From contig JAJEKV010000008.1 in assembly GCA_021234155.1 (NCBI GenBank), positions 4,204,085-4,268,084 on the forward strand: a stretch of DNA of 64,000 nt. Direction: 5' to 3'. The first letter of the stretch is position 1, and every line of letters begins with the position of its first letter. This stretch comes from Isoetes taiwanensis. Its lineage: Eukaryota > Streptophyta > Lycopodiopsida > Isoetales > Isoetaceae. The notes below the pieces were generated by a model. It saw only the letters and a list, made by a program, of their open reading frames with translations, had not been told where the DNA came from and did no database searches. Both the position numbers and the translations under genes were made by a program. This document shows, one piece after another, positions 58,428 to 64,000 of this stretch.

Positions 58428-59843
58428 TCAATTGACCTGTTGCCATGACTCTTTAGTGCACTGAAGATTAGGACAATCATCCATAACAACTTCTGAAGCA
58501 TGAGAGGCAGAAGCAACATCGTGGAGAGTAGAAGGAACTATAGCTGCAGCTGATGGTGCTAAGGGTGACACCATCGGAACTGTATGTAGAGCATCTTCAA
58601 TAGCCGAGGAATGCAAAGCAACCGGCAAAGGTTGATCATGAATAGATGAAGAAGTAACAATGGGAGCTTGAACCTGGGAAGAATGTTGAACAGATGCCTG
58701 AGACGCACGAGTACCTCGACGAAAGCTAACAAAAGCCTCCTTATCAGGAAACAGACGGGCTAATTCTGGACCATTCAGAAGATTAAGATCCAGCCTTTTA
58801 TACCAAGGCCCGCTCTTCACAACTATATAATCTGGTAAAGGCGAGTCCATTGGCATAGAAATACAAATTCTTGGACCATTCATGATGGAGTGTGAGATAT
58901 GAACCCCAAGTCCCGTTGCAATTGCAACTAGAAATTGATGAGCCATTAAATCAGGAGGAAGATTAGGTAATGAGAACCAGCAAGGCATCTTTAATGCAGA
59001 ACCATATCTGGTGTAAAGCCAGGAGAATAATACTAGTAGATTATATATTCCCCACCAAGTGGATGAATCCCTCTGGTCCACTATATCACTACTTTCAAAC
59101 ATAATAAGAACAAAGTTTTTTGCCCGCAACTTGATGGACTGAAAAGGAGGAAATTGAAGGCGTCTGAAAAGCCGAGATAATCAAACACAGAACCGAGAAA
59201 AATCTAAATAGCCACCAGTAAAGTACCCAAGAACTGCACAGGAAGATAAGTTCTTAGCACACTTAATATGAGCTTGATGGTCCACCTCAACCACAGGAAT
59301 ATCAGACGCTTGAACCACACTCTGACAGTCAGACTGGTAAAATATGTCATCTGGAGGCAATTGTTGTTGAAGTTGAATCTGTCAGACTTTCAATGTGTCC
59401 AAGATTGCCGAAAACTCCTCCTTACTCCCTTCAGACAATACCTGTAAAACAGCTGCTACCCTTGCCTTTCTAGATGCATTAGATATATCCTTACAAAGCC
59501 AATCACTAAACGTTTGATATGGAACTTTTGTAACCGAATCAGATGACTTCCACGCACTACCATTTGCCCGAGGCTGAGGAACTACATTAGGATTAGAATC
59601 TGTACCTGTTTGATGCAAATTCCCATTAACTTCCGCTCCCTTATTCACAGCGCCTTGCAAGGGAGGAAAATCCCTTTCTTCAAGAACCACTGGAGTAGCC
59701 ACCACCGAAGGCAAAGAGCTTCCAATTGGATTATTTATCTCTTTTTGCGAAGCAACTGGGGGATTACGTATCACCAAACTGGTGGTAGACTCACGCTGTT
59801 TTTCCGCCGCCTTGGCTGCTGGAGCAATATCTGTCTTCCCCAT
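58428..59843 (-). pseudogene. Plant L1-type LINE ORF1 (DUF4283-like) remnant
   Basis: ATG at 59843 opens a 153-codon frame with a low-complexity N part, FPPLQG and SDWLCKDISN, ending TGA at 59382. The same line of homology continues as LSSCAVLGYFTGGYLDFSRF (about 59240-59180), a TGA in place of Trp, then LRAKNFVLIMFESSDIVDQR (59135-59070) and MPCWFSLPNLPPDLMA (58990-58945). The WF.LPNLP signature is typical of the DUF4283 part of plant LINE ORF1 and related gag-like proteins that bind RNA. No ORF2 follows, so the 3' part is lost, which is unusual for LINE copies. Confidence 0.65.
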
Positions 59844-60064
59844 CCCTATTATAACTGGCCGAAATCAAACAGACCCAAATCTGGCCCCTAACCTGATAGC
59901 AAACCCTAACAAAACTAATGTTGACGGAGATCTCTTGGGACAAACATTCCAACGAACTAAAGATCATAAAAAACGGAGTCCAGATGCTCAAGTTACAAGA
60001 AAAACCGTCGGCAGCCCTAAGCGCCATCGTCACGAGCGACCATCCTCCCCTTCCTCATCATAAC

Positions 60065-61340
60065 TCCATTCCTGTAGGAGTACAACCCACATATGACTCT
60101 AGGTTTTAAAAGATAACACAGGTTGCAAGCAACTGTTTTTGATGCATGGGCATAGCCTGTATTGTTGTGTGGATTGACTCGAGTAAATTGCACTGTTAGA
60201 AAATAAAAGTGTGAATTTGCGAAAACAAGGTACATTGTATAAAACAATGAGACCCTGAGGTTTTAGCGTAGGTGTGACTTACGCATGATCTATGGAAAAG
60301 CAATCGATTTGGTGATATAGAAACTGTTATAGCTCCATAGAGAACGATGGAGTAGTCATATGTCCGCTCCTAGGAAACTGAGCTAGGTAAAGTTTAACTA
60401 GAGGGTGATGACTACATGGAATATTAGATATCCTTTTAGTACGTAGGTAATGTCAAGACGACTTGTTACTAGAAGGAAAAAAGTCGTATTTAATTAAAGT
60501 GAGACTCATGCCATTCCCACTTTTTTTCGGAACCCTGTTAATTTACACGAAAAGGAGCACCCCGACCCGAAAACTATCCTTAATTCGAATTTTTGTCTGT
60601 TATTGTGCATCCAAGCTTTCTTCCAGTTTTCCCTGGATAGCGAGTCGAGAACAAGAACAATGCAACTAAAACAAAGGAAATTCATTAAAGATTGAAACCA
60701 AAGCTCTAGTTGAAAAAGAATTTTTATTAATAAATTGAATAGGTACAATGTATTTTACATGGGGACGCAGAGACCATGGCGGTCTTCTTGTCACTCTGAT
60801 TACATCATCGTGGTAGGTGGTCCACTTTAGGGGATTAACTTGCGGCGCTTCTTCTTCACGCCACCGTGTAAGCCTTGGGAGCAACCTGAAGAGTGTGGAA
60901 TGCCTCACGTGGAGGTGCCTCTGGAGCCACTTAGGTGACACATCCACCCGACTTCTCCACTCTCCACTCTCCACTTTCATCGAATATGCTCCATCCCCAA
61001 CCCCCGTGGATGTTATGCAATCTTTGGCAAGATGCTTTGAGCTTCCCGGACTTCATGAAATTTCTTGGCGTCTTCTTTATCCCGAGGGGTGTGCATGGCG
61101 TCGTGATTCACGAGCAACCTTATCCCAAAGGCGGGCAAGAGTGTAGCGTGAGCGGGATCCGTGCGAGCGATATCTCTTCCGCCTTTGAGCGAGGATGCCG
61201 CTGGAGCGGTCTCGTGATGCCTAAAGCGGGATGCGTGGCCGGTGTCGAATCGGCCCGAACCACCTAGAGCAAGGAGAGTCTATGATTAACAATTACAGTT
61301 GCCATTAGTCAAAAGCGAAGAAAAGAATGGTGAAATCAAA
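60065..61340. other. No gene recognised
   Basis: Frames of about 110 codons occur on both strands near 60666-61267 but carry no known domain. Sequence from 60770 to 61270 is GC-richer than its left flank, so it may be a remnant of something coding that I do not recognise. Confidence 0.45.
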
Positions 61341-61690
61341 TTACAATAGAGAACATTCATTCCATATAAGCGCATCCAATCACGTGAAAAGTAGTCTTTC
61401 TCGACTCGTGAAGTCGAGAAAGGCCCGAAAAGTCAAAGTACAACCATTCCCATTAGAATATGGTTGCATCCAATCACACATGGAAGCATACAAATGGTTG
61501 CGTCAGCGAGACATAGCGGTGCCTTTCGACTCGAGTCGAGAAAGGCCGAAACCCAATGTACAACCATTATCATAATAGATTATGGCTGCATCCATCCACA
61601 TAAACAAACATACAAATGGTTTCATCAACGGCACAAGCATGCCTTTCGACTCGCGAGTCGAGAAAGCCAAAAAAAAACTCAATATACATG
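61341..61690. repeat. Three tandem units of about 120 bp, each ending in a palindrome
   Basis: Units at 61341-61440, 61441-61560 and 61561-61690 share a CATTC.AT..ATA.G(C/G)..GCATCCA start, a CATACAAATGGTT middle and a palindromic end. The palindromes are CTTTCTCGACT-CGTGA-AGTCGAGAAAG (61396-61422, 11-bp perfect stem), CCTTTCGACTCGAGTCGAGAAAGG (in parts, 61522-61545) and the CGACTCGCGAGTCG version (61643-61666). Confidence 0.8.
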
Positions 61691-62560
61691 TATATTCATT
61701 ACAAAACATAGTACATTTCTTCACCAGTTCCAGACCACCAAATCCCTTGTGTCCCAATGTTACCAGAAATGGAGGGGAGCTATCATCGGCCTTAAATGGA
61801 ACCACCCCGAATCCAAGCTTCCTCTTGAGAATTGCCATAGCACGTTCAAGTAAGGGAAGGGTTTTGACGTTACGCTTTAGCTTGGTGTTGATGTAGGGTT
61901 GACATAGACGGTTCAATTCCTTCATGTCTTCCTCATCAAGGGCAGCCTTTTCCTTGTAATAATCAAAGTCATGGTATTCATTGGAAGCAACATTGCAGAA
62001 CTCCGTGATGCCTTCTTCCAACGCACGCCGTCTCTTTAGGACTGTGGCATAATCCTTTGCGTCCTGCATTTTTGAGCTTCTACTTTTCCTTAGCAGGATT
62101 GTTCCATCCAGGATTCTGCCCTGTAGATCAAGCGTTTCCTTGTCGGTCAGGCCCTGTATCCTTTTCATAAATTGCCTGTCGAACAACTTTGGGTCCGGCT
62201 TGCATGGAAATTCTCCATTCTTGTCCTTGACTTGCCTCTAGTCCATTGAGCCCATATCTCAGTCCATTTCTCCCAGACCGCCTCAGTGCTAAGAATGAGG
62301 TCATATTGGTCTGAGAGAGACTCCCTGCCCTTTCTTGGTGTTCTCTTCTTCTTTTCCTCTTCATCCTCCCCCTCATCATCTTCCTGGCCTTCCAGCAGAA
62401 CATATCTGCAGAGTGACTCAAAGGTCTTCCACTTATCCGAGGGAGCCCTGTTTCCTTTAGGGGCCGAGGACAACCCAATGCTTTCCTTTGTTGCCGGCGT
62501 GTATGATACAGTCGGGATACGGGCTGCATTGATAAATGTCCCAATGTTAGAGCATGGAAG
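61690..62560 (-). pseudogene. Unrecognised protein remnant, acidic and lysine-rich
   Basis: Two frames on the minus strand form one line: SDKWKTFESLCRYVLLEGQE, an acidic EEEKKKRTPRKGR stretch and SDQYDLILSTEAVWEKWTEI (62440-62250), then, after a shift near 62210, LFDRQFMKRIQGLTDKETLD to FDYYKEKAALDEEDMKELNR and LLERAMAILKRKLGFG (62186-61780). It reads like real protein (balanced composition, helical repeats), about 250 residues, but I know no family for it. It sits between two groups of palindromic repeats, so it may be cargo or an accessory gene of a mobile element. Confidence 0.5.
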
Positions 62561-62589
62561 TAAACACTAAATAGGAGGATCAGGGGTTT

Positions 62590-63305
62590 TTCTCATGATG
62601 TCGAGAATACCCACAAGGAGAGGAGAAAACATAGGAGAGTCAAGGCCAGAGCGAAAGCATCGCGCATTCTCAAATCTTTGCTTTCACGCCTCTTGAGCGA
62701 TGCAACTTAGGATATAAGCTAGCGACATTGCCCAAGAGGCGGGAAAGAAAGATTGGGAAAGCTTCGATGCTTTTGCTCTTCGACCATTAATCTCAATGTT
62801 CTCTCTTTTACCCTTGGGTTTTTCGACTCGCGAAGTCGAGAAAGTGAGAGGAGCACAAGGAGAAGATTCAAAGGACTTTCGACTTCATGAGTCGAGAATA
62901 CCCTCGGGGAGAGAGAGAACATGGTGCGAGTGAAGGCGAGTGAAAGCACCGCTCATTCCCAAATCCTTTCTTGCAGCGCCTCTTGAGCGATGCAACTTAG
63001 AATAGAAACTAAGCGACATTGCCCAAAGAGGCCGAGGAAGAAAGGATGGGAAGGCTCGATGCTTTCGTCGACCATTAATCTCGAATGTTCTTTATCGCCC
63101 GGGGTTTTCGACTCATGAATCGAAAGTCCCTTCAACGTTTAATTTCCTTTTACTTTGGTGGGCTTTCATGAAGTCGAGAAAGCTCCAAGATCCTTTGATT
63201 TTTACGTGTTCCTTTCGGCTTTCTCGACTTGAGTCGAGAAACCCCGATGAAAATCCGGAAATGATAGGATGCTAGGGCTTTCGACTTCTTCGAAGAGGAA
63301 ACCAC
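62590..63305. repeat. 291-bp tandem duplication and palindrome cluster
   Basis: 62602-62870 recurs at 62893-63130 (CGAGAATACC, CCTCTTGAGCGATGCAACTTAG, GCGACATTGCCCAA, CGACCATTAATCTC in order). Palindromes of the TTTCGACT..AGTCGAAA type stand at about 62590, 62818, 62874, 63106, 63161, 63218 and 63278; the one at 63218-63242 reads CTTTCTCGACTTGAGTCGAG then AAA. Confidence 0.75.
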
Positions 63306-63932
63306 CGAATCGAGAGTTATTTACCTTATGTAGCTGGCACTCACCGCTATTGTGTTCGGGCAGTTGGCTAATCTTTGGCCATTTCGGTTCTTTGGCGTCA
63401 TTTGAAAAGAACTCGCGACTCTCGCTTGGCATATCTATCCTTGATCCTTTGCGGCACCTCCTTCTCGTCTCGCAATACTTTTGCCCTATTTGAATCGACC
63501 GTCTACTACAGAACCGGACGTCTTTTCCCTTCGAGGTCTTCCTCGGACTTCGGTGAACAAGCGCCCGGTCGATCAGCGAAAGGTATGACATCCGCATGGC
63601 ATTGGATCTGCAGCAGGATGTCGCACCATCGGGTTGAGAATCTCCGGCATGATGTCTTTGGATTAAATTCCCAATGGTTGAACAAGATGGCTTCTCGGTG
63701 CAAACCTTTAGGCGCCCGATGTCGCCAGTAGCTTGTGTGATATTCCCAACGGATATACTTTGAGCCAACCGCTCCATTTTACGTGCCCCTCTCGCGGAAA
63801 TCCTGATACGCTCCATCTCGGATCCATTAATGGGGAGTCGACCATATCTTCGTCCGCTTCATCATCCGATTTCTCTCGTGTGATGTCATCAGATCCGAGG
63901 TCCCCGTCCGGAGATTTTTCTTTATGAACCAC
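63306..63932 (-). pseudogene. Unrecognised minus-strand coding remnant
   Basis: A 74-codon frame starts MVHKEKSPDGDLGSDDITRE and is rich in acidic residues (EKSDDEADEDMVD); a 204-codon frame (63816-63202) overlaps it in another register. Compared with chance frames the acidic start looks genuine, but no domain is recognised and the long frame runs into the palindrome cluster. It could be part of the same unknown gene as 61690-62560. Confidence 0.3.
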
Positions 63933-64000
63933 AACTTCCCTTGTAACGCCGAAGAGTCTTGTAGACTCTTCAAAGACACCGGAAGTGAAGCTCCCCCGTG

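Noticed and set aside
60666-61267. Three frames of 100-110 codons on both strands
   Set aside because: No recognisable domain, mutual overlap and no consistent continuation; left as unannotated.

Overview
The window looks like a repeat-dominated stretch of nuclear DNA from a land plant with a large genome. The grounds are plant-type introns (GT..AG, AG|GT donors), plant SINEs, CACTA, Ty1/copia, Ty3/gypsy and LINE remnants, and one clear plant housekeeping gene. The exact lineage cannot be fixed from sequence alone. The Ty3 family at 52.5-57.8 kb, the unusual reverse-transcriptase gene at 31-35 kb and the lack of typical angiosperm elements make a fern, lycophyte, bryophyte or gymnosperm more likely than a flowering plant; this is inference.

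Layout. 1-3.9 kb: AT-rich, no gene, small diverged tandem duplications. 3.9-6.3 kb: a 2.34-kb terminal-inverted-repeat DNA transposon with a perfect 9-bp target duplication and arrays of a TATTCGACTTG-like motif. 7.9-10.3 kb (minus): a decayed receptor-like kinase. 11.3-16.4 kb: three copies of one repeat family, each ending in a GGCATGTTKGAGCC minisatellite, which reaches 1.35 kb in the third copy. 16.5-17.7 kb: a G-depleted A/C-rich array. 17.9-22.6 kb: a badly broken Ty3/gypsy element. 23.9-29.1 kb: a pair of 148-bp direct repeats around 4.9 kb of A-rich non-coding DNA. 29.46-31.12 kb: a 1.65-kb LTR with its polypurine tract. 31.16-34.89 kb: a long, unusual reverse-transcriptase gene with an apparent intron, two in-frame stops and two frameshifts. 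35.6-42.7 kb: a Ty1/copia element split by a 4.2-kb LINE. 42.7-43.8 kb: foldback and tandem repeats. 44.5-45.5 kb: a CACTA remnant and a SINE. 47.9-51.1 kb: a 16-exon gene for the mitochondrial pyruvate dehydrogenase E2 subunit. 52.5-57.8 kb: two copies of one Ty3 family joined tail to tail, with internal tandem duplications. 58.2-59.8 kb: a SINE head and a LINE ORF1 remnant. 61.3-63.9 kb: unrecognised minus-strand coding remnants set among about ten short palindromes.

Only the E2 gene looks like an ordinary host gene. Its splice phases all agree across 16 exons, giving 526 residues, but codon 113, at the exon 3 end inside the lipoyl domain, reads TAG. The best candidates for something undescribed are the intron-bearing reverse transcriptase at 31-35 kb and the palindrome-studded region at 61.3-63.3 kb. 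Frameshifts are frequent, many look like single-base losses, and AGCGG is strikingly common, so part of the decay may be sequencing or consensus error.
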